A stretch of DNA of 64,000 nucleotides from the NCBI GenBank assembly GCA_002707525.1, contig PAND01000018.1, positions 65,759 to 129,758 of the forward strand, in the 5' to 3' direction. The notes under the pieces are model-generated. The model worked only from the letters and a program-made list of their open reading frames with translations, was not told the origin of the DNA and did no database searches. This document shows positions 8,730 through 15,950 of this stretch, one piece after another. Within the stretch, counting starts at the first letter, position 1. Each line of letters begins with the position of its first letter. Made by a program: the position numbers and the translations under genes. This stretch comes from Flavobacteriales bacterium (GTDB lineage: Bacteria; Bacteroidota; Bacteroidia; Flavobacteriales; Schleiferiaceae).

Positions 8730-10054
8730 TGAAAGTGTTGAGAATTCTCATAGCGTTTTTGTTTCTCGCCATCGCTGCCAATGGACAAACTAAGGAGGAG
8801 CTGCAAAAGCAAAAAGTATTGCTTCAAGATCAAATTGATTTGGCCAATACTTTACTCCAGCAAACAAAAAGCAATAGGGAGTCCAGTATTAATCAATTGC
8901 AGACTTTAAACCAAAAGATTGAAGCTCGTGAACGATTAATAAAGACAATGTTTGGTCAAATACGAGGAATCGACCGTGAAATACGTTTTAAGGAAAAGGA
9001 AATTACTAAGCTTGAAGTGCGTATTGATTCTCTTAAATCCGATTATGCGAAATTGATTGAATTAGCGCAGCGAAACCTTCAACCAGCAGACCAGCTAATG
9101 TTCATCCTAAGCTCCACTTCCTTTACTCAGGCGTTAAAGAGAATCCAGTACTTCAAGGATATGACCAGCTACAGAGAACAACAAGTCAACCAAATTCATG
9201 ATGTTCAGGTTGAATTAGCACAAGAAAAAGAGACCTTAATTGCTAAAAAAGAGGAAAAACTTAACGTTCAAGAGTCACAAGAAAAAGAAAAGAAACAACT
9301 AGTTGAGGACGCCCAGAAACAAGAACAAGCTGTAACCTCCCTTAAGAACAAAGAAGGCGAATTGAAAAAGGACATTCAGAAAAAACAACGTGAAGCCGAA
9401 CAACTAGAAAAGCAAATTAAACGAATTATTGCTGAAGAGTTACGGAAAGCAAAGCTTCGCGCGGAACGCAATAATTTGGAAAAAGAGGCAAGAGAATTAG
9501 GGCTTGTAAAAGGAAAAGATTTCAATCCAAGAACAACAAATAAAGTGCTTAAGAAGTTAATTGATAAAGCACGAAAGGCAAAAGGGTTGGAAGAAAGAGA
9601 TGACGGTCCTTCTTATTCAATGACGCCGGAATCACGAGCTTTGGCCAACAACTTTGCTTCAAACAAAGGCGCTTTACCGTGGCCTGTTGAAAGAGGATTA
9701 ATCACCGGTAAATTCGGTAAACACCCTCACCCAGTGGTTAAAGGAATAATTGTAGATAATCCACATATAGAAATTAGCACTGAACAGGGCGCCGTTGTTC
9801 GTGCAACCTTTGAAGGAGAGGTGAGTTCTGTGGTTCCCATTCCTGGCGCAAACGTGATGGTTCTTATTCGTCATGGAAACTATTTTACAGTCTACAGTAA
9901 TCTTATAGGTATTCAGGTTAAATCAGGTGATCTTATCTCCCTGAAACAGCCTATTGGAATTGCATTTACAGATGAGGAAGGAAAAACGATGGTCCAGTTT
10001 GGTATTTGGAAAGACGCAAACATTCAAGATCCTGGGCCTTGGCTATCAAAATAA
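8729..10054 (+). CDS. EnvC-like murein hydrolase activator with degenerate M23/LytM domain
   Basis: The protein has 441 residues: signal peptide 1-20 (ending ANGQ), a long coiled coil from about 21 to 260, then a LytM/M23 domain from about 315 to the end. The zinc ligands of active M23 peptidases are not conserved. The usual HxGxD is replaced by HIEIS, and the usual HxH near the end reads YSNL. This matches EnvC/NlpD proteins, which activate amidases rather than cut peptidoglycan themselves. It probably acts in the periplasm during daughter-cell separation. It overlaps the DUF4292 gene by one base. Confidence 0.88.
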   Translation: MKVLRILIAFLFLAIAANGQTKEELQKQKVLLQDQIDLANTLLQQTKSNRESSINQLQTLNQKIEARERLIKTMFGQIRGIDREIRFKEKEITKLEVRIDSLKSDYAKLIELAQRNLQPADQLMFILSSTSFTQALKRIQYFKDMTSYREQQVNQIHDVQVELAQEKETLIAKKEEKLNVQESQEKEKKQLVEDAQKQEQAVTSLKNKEGELKKDIQKKQREAEQLEKQIKRIIAEELRKAKLRAERNNLEKEARELGLVKGKDFNPRTTNKVLKKLIDKARKAKGLEERDDGPSYSMTPESRALANNFASNKGALPWPVERGLITGKFGKHPHPVVKGIIVDNPHIEISTEQGAVVRATFEGEVSSVVPIPGANVMVLIRHGNYFTVYSNLIGIQVKSGDLISLKQPIGIAFTDEEGKTMVQFGIWKDANIQDPGPWLSK

Positions 10055-10064
10055 TTACGCTTTA

Positions 10065-10418
10065 ATGAATCGGATTTTCTACCTCAGCACCTGCGATACT
10101 TGCAAACGTATTTTGAACTCTTGGAATACTGATGGTATGTATCTGCAGGACATTAAAACAGAGCCCATCACACCTGCACAGCTTGATGATATGATCAACC
10201 TAGCCGGTTCTGCAGAAGCCTTGTTTTCTAAACGTGCTCGAAAATACAAGGAGCTTGGCCTGAAAAACCGTACCCTGAGCGATACAGACATTCGCCAACT
10301 TATCCTAAGCGAGTATACCTTTCTAAAGCGGCCGGTACTTCTTTTAAATGATCAAGTCTTTGCGGGCAACAGCCCGAAAGTAGTTGAAGCAGCGGCTCTT
10401 GCAATACAAGAATCATGA
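10065..10418 (+). CDS. ArsC/Spx-family thioredoxin-fold protein (arsenate reductase-like)
   Basis: The 117-residue protein has an N-terminal beta strand and the redox motif STCDTCKRI (CxxC at about residues 10-13), followed by the ArsC-family core ending in FLKRPVLLLND. The frame is open upstream into the EnvC-like gene, but the ATG at 10065 gives the family's normal length. Family members include arsenate reductases, Spx regulators and YffB-type proteins; nothing nearby points to arsenic. The stop overlaps the next gene (ATGA at 10415). Confidence 0.85.
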   Translation: MNRIFYLSTCDTCKRILNSWNTDGMYLQDIKTEPITPAQLDDMINLAGSAEALFSKRARKYKELGLKNRTLSDTDIRQLILSEYTFLKRPVLLLNDQVFAGNSPKVVEAAALAIQES

Positions 10419-11344
10419 GCCAATTCAATCGTAACTCTGTATTGTTGGCACATGCCGCTCTATTGGGCGTTGCTTTGATTTACGGTTCCTCATTCCTTAT
10501 TGCCAAAAGTGCAATGCAAGGAGCAATGCCGCCCCGTGCATTCATTCAATTCCGTGTTACCGGAGCAGCGTTACTCTTTTGGATGCTTATGCCTCTATCC
10601 GGTAAACAAAGGTTTTTTAGCATCCCACTTGCAGATCGGTGGCGTTTGGCAATTTGTGCTGTTTTTGGTGTCACCACCAATATGCTTTTTTTCTTTGAAG
10701 GACTTAAAATCACAACCCCTGTAAACGCATCTATTATGATGGTCAGTGGCCCCATAATGGTGCTGGTTGCCGGGGCAATACTTACCAAAGAACGAATCAC
10801 TACGCCTAAATTGATAGGAATATCACTAGGTGCATTGGGAGCATTTTGGTTGATTTATTCGGGTGCTCATTTTGAAATTGATGGCTTGTTCTCAAATGAA
10901 GTAGCCAAGGGAAATCTATTTGTGCTGGTCAACGCGAGTAGCTATGCGATTTATCTAGTGCTTGTAAAACCGCTCATGACAAAATACAACGCGCTTTTTA
11001 TTATCCGTTGGGTCTTCACTTTTGGGGTATTCTTTGTTCTACCATTTGGGGGCCCTGAATTCAGTACTATCGAATGGTCACTTTGGGACAGGAATATCAT
11101 TGGCGCTGTTATTTTTGTAATTATAGGTACTACATTCTTAACCTATTTAGGGAACATCATTGCTCTTAAAACATTACATCCTGCTACCGTGGGTGCGTAC
11201 ATATATCTCCAACCTCTTCTAGCCAGTTTGTTAAGTCTTTTTTACGGTGGTGAAAATTGGAGTGTTCACATGTTCATAGGTGGAATAGCCATTTTCTCCG
11301 GGGTTTATTTCGTTAGTTTTTACGAAAGGAGATTCAACGGATAG
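10415..11344 (+). CDS. EamA/DMT-family inner-membrane transporter
   Basis: The 309-residue protein has ten predicted transmembrane helices in two EamA halves, beginning LLGVALIYGSSFLIAKSAM and with FVLVNASSYAIYLVLVKPLM in the second. Drug/metabolite transporters of this type usually export amino acids or other small metabolites; substrate cannot be assigned. Four-base overlap with the upstream ArsC-like gene suggests co-translation. Confidence 0.88.
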   Translation: MSQFNRNSVLLAHAALLGVALIYGSSFLIAKSAMQGAMPPRAFIQFRVTGAALLFWMLMPLSGKQRFFSIPLADRWRLAICAVFGVTTNMLFFFEGLKITTPVNASIMMVSGPIMVLVAGAILTKERITTPKLIGISLGALGAFWLIYSGAHFEIDGLFSNEVAKGNLFVLVNASSYAIYLVLVKPLMTKYNALFIIRWVFTFGVFFVLPFGGPEFSTIEWSLWDRNIIGAVIFVIIGTTFLTYLGNIIALKTLHPATVGAYIYLQPLLASLLSLFYGGENWSVHMFIGGIAIFSGVYFVSFYERRFNG

Positions 11345-11386
11345 CCATCCTTTGTTTTGCTACCTTTAAGCAAAATTCAGCTACCC

Positions 11387-12241
11387 ATGATTCAGAGCAT
11401 GACCGGCTTCGGAAAAGCCATTGGACAAACTTCAGGAAAAAAAATCACTGTTGAGATTCGCAGCCTGAATAGCAAGGGGCTCGATTTAAACGCGAGAATA
11501 GCACCACTTTTTCGTGAAAAGGAGTTGTCTATCCGCAAAACCGTTGGCGCCGCTTTAAAGCGCGGTAAAGTAGACATCAATATCTACGCAGAAGTTACTG
11601 GGGTTGAAAGCGCGGCAGGTATCAATATGGAATTAGCTAAAGGCTATCTTGAGCAGCTAGAAGTTTTGAGCCGGGAAACAGATACTTCTGGAGATCTCAT
11701 CGCAGCTGTTATGAGAATGCCCGATGTAATTGGCTCGTCAAAAAATGAGCTCAGCGAAGAAGAATCAAAGTTTTTACAAAATCTAATACAGGAAGCGCTA
11801 GAAAAACTCGAAAGTTTTCGTGTTCAAGAGGGAGGGAGTATTGCAAAAGATTTCGAACTGAGGTTAATTGAAATAGAACGGTCCATGAAAGAGATTGAGC
11901 CACATGAGGAGCAACGTCTGCAAGCCGTAAAAGAACGATTGTTAAAAGGTTTAGAGGGGATTGAAACAGATTCAAACCGCTATGAGCAAGAGGTTATTTT
12001 TTACATTGAAAAACTAGATATTAACGAGGAAAAAGTCCGATTAGCTAATCACCTTAAATACTTCCGTGAAACTATGAACGAAGAAAATAGCGGAAAAAAA
12101 CTTGGGTTTATCGCGCAAGAAATGGGTCGTGAAATCAACACTCTTGGTTCCAAAAGTAACTATGCGCCAATGCAACAGCATGTAGTTCAAATGAAGGACG
12201 AGCTGGAAAAAATCAAAGAACAAATAGGCAACACACTTTAG
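11387..12241 (+). CDS. YicC family endoribonuclease
   Basis: The 285-residue protein has the family-defining N-terminus MIQSMTGFGKA and the conserved C-terminal segment ending near LGFIAQEMGREINTLGSKSN. YicC proteins are reported to be endoribonucleases acting on small RNAs and mRNA. The frame is open ten codons upstream from a TTG, but the ATG at 11387 gives the standard family start. It lies about 19 bp after a TACCTTTA box (11361-11368, one mismatch to TAnnTTTG). yicC normally precedes gmk; here other genes intervene. Its stop overlaps the convergent permease gene by four bases. Confidence 0.92.
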   Translation: MIQSMTGFGKAIGQTSGKKITVEIRSLNSKGLDLNARIAPLFREKELSIRKTVGAALKRGKVDINIYAEVTGVESAAGINMELAKGYLEQLEVLSRETDTSGDLIAAVMRMPDVIGSSKNELSEEESKFLQNLIQEALEKLESFRVQEGGSIAKDFELRLIEIERSMKEIEPHEEQRLQAVKERLLKGLEGIETDSNRYEQEVIFYIEKLDINEEKVRLANHLKYFRETMNEENSGKKLGFIAQEMGREINTLGSKSNYAPMQQHVVQMKDELEKIKEQIGNTL

Positions 12242-13041
12242 CCAACAATGTCTCTTTTTAAATAACGTGCATGTCCTGCTCTCAGCATAAGTAGCGCTAT
12301 TATAATTAAGACAATACATGAGCCCCAATTCACTTCAAGGGTACCTGATTCGGCCTGTAACTGAAGATAATAATAGGGGCTTGCAAAACCTAACCAACTT
12401 ACTGCGTCCGTTGCCTTTGCAATGGCATCCAAAAAGAAGCTGCCGAATATCATTCCGACTACTGGTCCCATATAGTTCAACTTTGGCGATAGGTATGAAG
12501 AGAACAAGACAGCTGCAGCAGTAAAGAAGCTTATCAGCACAAATCCATGAACATGCATTGTAACAAAATGTCCCCAAAGAACATCATCACCGAATAGATT
12601 CATTCCAAGCACAGCAAATATGGTTTGAGTAGAATATACAACTGCCAATAAAGTCCCTAATGCCATTAACTTTGTAGTCACGATATTGCTCCTAGTCACG
12701 GGACGAGTTAACAAAAATTCAGCAGTCCCATCCCGCTCTTCTTTGCCTATAATAGTAGCCCCCGTTGAAGCTGCAAAAATCCCAATCAATAGAGTAATAT
12801 ATATACCGTAATACGTGGAATAAAAGCCTATGATGCTTGACCACGTTCCTTCATCCATCCCCAATGCACGCGCATACTCTTGCGGAAGCGTGGACATTAA
12901 TTCTGTCATCTGATCTCCCATTTGCGAGAAACTTGGATAGATAGATAAGATTAAAAAGGTAAAAGCAACTACAATAGACGTCCATATAAGGGTATTCTTT
13001 CTATTGCGTTTCAGTTCTTTATAATACAATACCTTATTCAT
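12238..13041 (-). CDS. ABC-2 type transporter permease
   Basis: The 267-residue protein has six predicted membrane helices and the motif GKEERDGTAEFLLTRPVTRS, typical of ABC-2 export permeases whose first cytoplasmic loop carries this segment. The gene starts 2 bp after the ATPase gene and must form an exporter with it. Substrate is unknown. The 3' end overlaps the convergent yicC by four bases. Confidence 0.88.
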   Translation of the reverse strand: MNKVLYYKELKRNRKNTLIWTSIVVAFTFLILSIYPSFSQMGDQMTELMSTLPQEYARALGMDEGTWSSIIGFYSTYYGIYITLLIGIFAASTGATIIGKEERDGTAEFLLTRPVTRSNIVTTKLMALGTLLAVVYSTQTIFAVLGMNLFGDDVLWGHFVTMHVHGFVLISFFTAAAVLFSSYLSPKLNYMGPVVGMIFGSFFLDAIAKATDAVSWLGFASPYYYLQLQAESGTLEVNWGSCIVLIIIALLMLRAGHARYLKRDIVG

Positions 13042-13043
13042 GT

Positions 13044-13919
13044 TTAACGTTGGTAATAGTTCATAAAAATGGACTCTAAATCAGGTTCTGTGAGGACTAC
13101 GTCAACCAAGTCTTGCTCAGCGAGCCAACGAATCAATACTTCCGTTGGACCCACATAGTCAAAATTATGCTTGGTACCAGTACTGTGGTGATTTTGAAAA
13201 CCATCCGGCAAACTCAATTCGGCTTTTTTTTTCAAGACTAACCGTACCTTTTTCATCTGCTTGGATAAAAGCGAGGAAATATCCTCAATCGCTGTGATTT
13301 TTCCATCCCGGATTACCGCTGCTCGATCACACATTCGTTGAATTTCTGATAAAACATGAGAGCTAAAGAAAACGGTTACACCCATTTTATTGAGCGACTC
13401 CATTAATTCAAAAAATCTGTTTTGCATAAACGGATCTAAACCGCCTGTGGGCTCATCTAAAATCAGCACTTCCGGTTCATGCAGAACTGCCTGAATGATT
13501 GCGCATTTTTTCTTGTTCCCATAACTTAAATCGTCAATAGGTCTATCTAGTGCTAGTTCAAAATATTCCGCTAATTCCTCAATCTTTATGTCTCCGTTTT
13601 CAAGGCCATATAATCCTGCATGATATTGCAAGAGTTCACGAGAGGTCATCTCTGGATAAAAATCTACCTCAGCGGGTAGGTATCCTACTTTTAATCGGGC
13701 TTGAACACCTTCGTTCACAACATCATGTCCTAAAATAGCGGCACTCCCACCAGAAGGGTGTAATAGTCCTAATAAGGTTCTTATAGCCGTTGATTTTCCT
13801 GCACCATTGGGACCAATGAACCCGAAAATCTCTCCTTTTGTAACGGAAAACTCAATGCTCTCAATTCCTCTATGCTTACCGTAGAATTTAGTTAAACCAT
13901 GAAATTCGATTGCCTTCAT
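13044..13919 (-). CDS. ABC transporter ATP-binding protein (ABC-2 exporter partner)
   Basis: The 291-residue ATPase has Walker A GPNGAGKST, an ABC signature reading LSYGNKKK (LSxG with divergent tail), Walker B VLILDEPTGGLDP and the switch histidine in FFSSHVLSEI. It energises the ABC-2 permease encoded immediately downstream. An in-frame start 11 codons upstream exists, but MKAIEFHGLTKFYG is the usual family start. Drug, lipid or bacitracin-type export are family possibilities; none is supported specifically. Confidence 0.92.
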   Translation of the reverse strand: MKAIEFHGLTKFYGKHRGIESIEFSVTKGEIFGFIGPNGAGKSTAIRTLLGLLHPSGGSAAILGHDVVNEGVQARLKVGYLPAEVDFYPEMTSRELLQYHAGLYGLENGDIKIEELAEYFELALDRPIDDLSYGNKKKCAIIQAVLHEPEVLILDEPTGGLDPFMQNRFFELMESLNKMGVTVFFSSHVLSEIQRMCDRAAVIRDGKITAIEDISSLLSKQMKKVRLVLKKKAELSLPDGFQNHHSTGTKHNFDYVGPTEVLIRWLAEQDLVDVVLTEPDLESIFMNYYQR

Positions 13920-13920
13920 T

Positions 13921-14121
13921 CTAACAAATGTTTTGGTCTTTCTTAGATACAATTAAAAATAAGTAAACTAAAGTTAGTGATACAGAATACGCAAACAACA
14001 TCTGTATCTGGGAACTATTGAGCACCATATACCTATTGAAAAGAAGTGTTGAAACAGTTGTTAGGAGATTATACTGCAAATAACCTAATTCAAGAGTATC
14101 TTGCAAACACCGGATAATCAT
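13921..14121 (-). CDS. Possible small one-helix membrane protein
   Basis: An open frame of 66 codons lies directly upstream of the ABC ATPase on the same strand. It has one hydrophobic stretch (MLFAYSVSLTLVYLFLIV) followed by a basic tail. I recognise no family, and there is no clear promoter or ribosome-binding site. The rest of 13920-14215 is AT-rich intergenic DNA that must hold the divergent promoters of the ABC pair and the DsrE-like gene. It may equally be chance. Confidence 0.2.
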   Translation of the reverse strand: MIIRCLQDTLELGYLQYNLLTTVSTLLFNRYMVLNSSQIQMLFAYSVSLTLVYLFLIVSKKDQNIC

Positions 14122-14215
14122 GTTTTTTAGTTATGATTTAGTTCCATTGCAGAAAATTTAGTGCAGCAATGAATTATAAGACGAACATGTACTGATTTCG
14201 ATTAAATAAAGAATT

Positions 14216-14632
14216 ATGAAAAATTTACTTTTTGCCCTTCTCACTGCCTGTGCCTTTCTAACGCCACAAGATGTTTCTGCTCAGGAGAAACAGGATATTC
14301 ACAATTATTATGTTTTAGCAAATACGTTGGAACAGTTAAGAGATATTTCATTTGCTGCCCAAGATCTTTCACAAAGCGACAATATGAGTTACGGGGAATT
14401 TAAAGTGATCATAAGAGGTCATGCTGTTAGGGAGCTTTCCAAAAATGACGAATTAGAAGAGATTCTTTTAAAGGCAGAAGAAATCGGCATTCAGTTAAAT
14501 ATATGTGGGTTCTCACTAAAGAAATTTGGAATTACTACCGAATCTATTCCGGAGAATATGCAAATCATTGAAAATGGAATAGCTCTAGGATTCAACCTTC
14601 AAAAAGAAGGCTACCACGGCATTACGCTATAA
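14216..14632 (+). CDS. Exported DsrE/DsrF-like protein
   Basis: The 138-residue protein has a signal peptide (about 1-22, ending VSAQ) and a DsrE-type core: a strand with VIIRGHAVREL, an amphipathic helix, LNICGFSLKKFGI, and the C-terminal GFNLQKEGYHGI. DsrE-family folds occur in sulfur-relay and uncharacterised periplasmic proteins. The cysteine in NICGF sits where the family carries its conserved Cys, but the export signal makes a cytosolic sulfur-relay role unlikely. It is monocistronic between the divergent ABC genes and gmk. Confidence 0.7.
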   Translation: MKNLLFALLTACAFLTPQDVSAQEKQDIHNYYVLANTLEQLRDISFAAQDLSQSDNMSYGEFKVIIRGHAVRELSKNDELEEILLKAEEIGIQLNICGFSLKKFGITTESIPENMQIIENGIALGFNLQKEGYHGITL

Positions 14633-14748
14633 ATCGCGCCAGTTCCTTTTTGAATATACGGTTTGAGACAATGAGTGGTTTAGGTCCCTTGAGGGCCGCG
14701 TTTGCTTATGATGAGTAATATGTTAGAAATAAATTGCTCTATCTCTAC

Positions 14749-14756
14749 TACCTTTG
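14749..14756 (+). promoter_or_regulatory. -7 promoter element for gmk-nadD
   Basis: TACCTTTG is an exact TAnnTTTG match, placing the transcript start near 14763 and giving about a 16-nt leader to the gmk ATG at 14779. Confidence 0.55.
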
Positions 14757-14778
14757 TTGCTCATAGTGAAATTTTAAA

Positions 14779-15357
14779 ATGAGCGCAAAAAAGGGGAAAC
14801 TTGTCATCTTTGCAGCACCATCCGGCGCTGGAAAATCCTCACTCGTCAATTATTTGTTGCCAAAGTTTCCGGCGCTGAGCTTTAGTATATCTGCGACATC
14901 AAGGCAAGCCAGAGGTGATGAGGAACACGGCAAAGATTATTTCTTTTTAAGTGCTGAAGAATTTTTAACCAAGGTTAAAAATAAAGACCTTCTCGAATGG
15001 GAAGAGGTCTACCCCGGGGCTTTTTATGGCACATTACATTCTGAGGTGCAGCGCATTTGGAATGAAGGTAAGGTGGTGGTTTTTGATATTGATGTGGTCG
15101 GCGCTATTAACCTAAAGAAGCAGTTTGGAGATGATGCTTTAGCACTTTTTGTTCAAGCTCCAAGCATAACGGCCCTTGAAAAGCGTCTTCGCAGTCGTGG
15201 AACAGACACAGAAGAAAAAATCGCTCAACGTATAGCAAAAGCGTCTGAAGAAATAGCTCGCGCTCCAGAATTTGACAAGGTAGTCGTGAATAATGATTTT
15301 GAGATTGCCAAGTCCGAAGCCTCCAAGATTCTCAAAGAGTTTTTGCAAGACGAATGA
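14779..15357 (+). CDS. gmk: Guanylate kinase
   Basis: It phosphorylates GMP to GDP in the cytoplasm. The 192-residue protein has the P-loop APSGAGKSSL at 12-21, the GMP-binding segment SISATSRQARGDEEHGKDYFF and the lid-region RLRSRGTDTEEKIAQR. The length is normal. The stop overlaps nadD by four bases (ATGA at 15354), a pairing conserved in Bacteroidota. Confidence 0.97.
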   Translation: MSAKKGKLVIFAAPSGAGKSSLVNYLLPKFPALSFSISATSRQARGDEEHGKDYFFLSAEEFLTKVKNKDLLEWEEVYPGAFYGTLHSEVQRIWNEGKVVVFDIDVVGAINLKKQFGDDALALFVQAPSITALEKRLRSRGTDTEEKIAQRIAKASEEIARAPEFDKVVVNNDFEIAKSEASKILKEFLQDE

Positions 15358-15947
15358 AAAAGGTGGGGTTATTTTTTGGAACATTTAATCCAATTCATAT
15401 TGGACACCTTGCCCTTGCCGAGTTCTTTCAAAAAAGTACAGATTTAGAAGAAGTATGGCTTGTAGTTACTCCACTTAATCCTTTCAAAAAGAAAAGTAAT
15501 TTGTTACCTGATAGAGAACGATTGCATTTGGTGCGACTAGCTCTTGAAAATCAAATTGGTCTTAGAGCCAGCGACATAGAATTTAATCTTCAGACGCCCA
15601 ATTATACCGCACAGACTTTAGCCTATTTAAGGGAGAAATTTCCGGAAACAATCTTTAGCGTAATCATGGGAGAAGACAACCTCAAGACGCTGCATAAATG
15701 GAGAAATTACGAAAGCATCGTAGATAACCACGATATATTAGTTTATCCTCGTCACCCATTGCCCAATGAAGAAATGATTGACCTTAATTGGCAGGATAAA
15801 TATCCAAGAGCACAATTAGTAGCTGCGCCAAAAATGGAAATCAGCGCATCTATGATTAGAAAGAGTTTTGCTGAGGGAAAAGGCTTTAGAAACCTTCTTC
15901 CTAAGGCGGTTTTTGATTACATTGAGGGGAGTAACCTGTTTAAGTAA
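15354..15947 (+). CDS. nadD: Nicotinate-nucleotide adenylyltransferase
   Basis: It adenylates nicotinate mononucleotide in NAD synthesis. The 197 residues include the nucleotidyltransferase motif GTFNPIHIGHLALAE (HxGH), the MGEDNLKTLHKW segment and the C-terminal ISASMIRKS (SxSxxR/K type). Overlap with gmk indicates translational coupling. Confidence 0.96.
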   Translation: MKKVGLFFGTFNPIHIGHLALAEFFQKSTDLEEVWLVVTPLNPFKKKSNLLPDRERLHLVRLALENQIGLRASDIEFNLQTPNYTAQTLAYLREKFPETIFSVIMGEDNLKTLHKWRNYESIVDNHDILVYPRHPLPNEEMIDLNWQDKYPRAQLVAAPKMEISASMIRKSFAEGKGFRNLLPKAVFDYIEGSNLFK

Positions 15948-15950
15948 TAC

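Noticed and set aside
9954-10064. N-terminal extension of the ArsC-like protein into the EnvC-like gene
   Set aside because: The added residues have no family match and overlap a conserved domain; the ATG at 10065 gives the normal family length.
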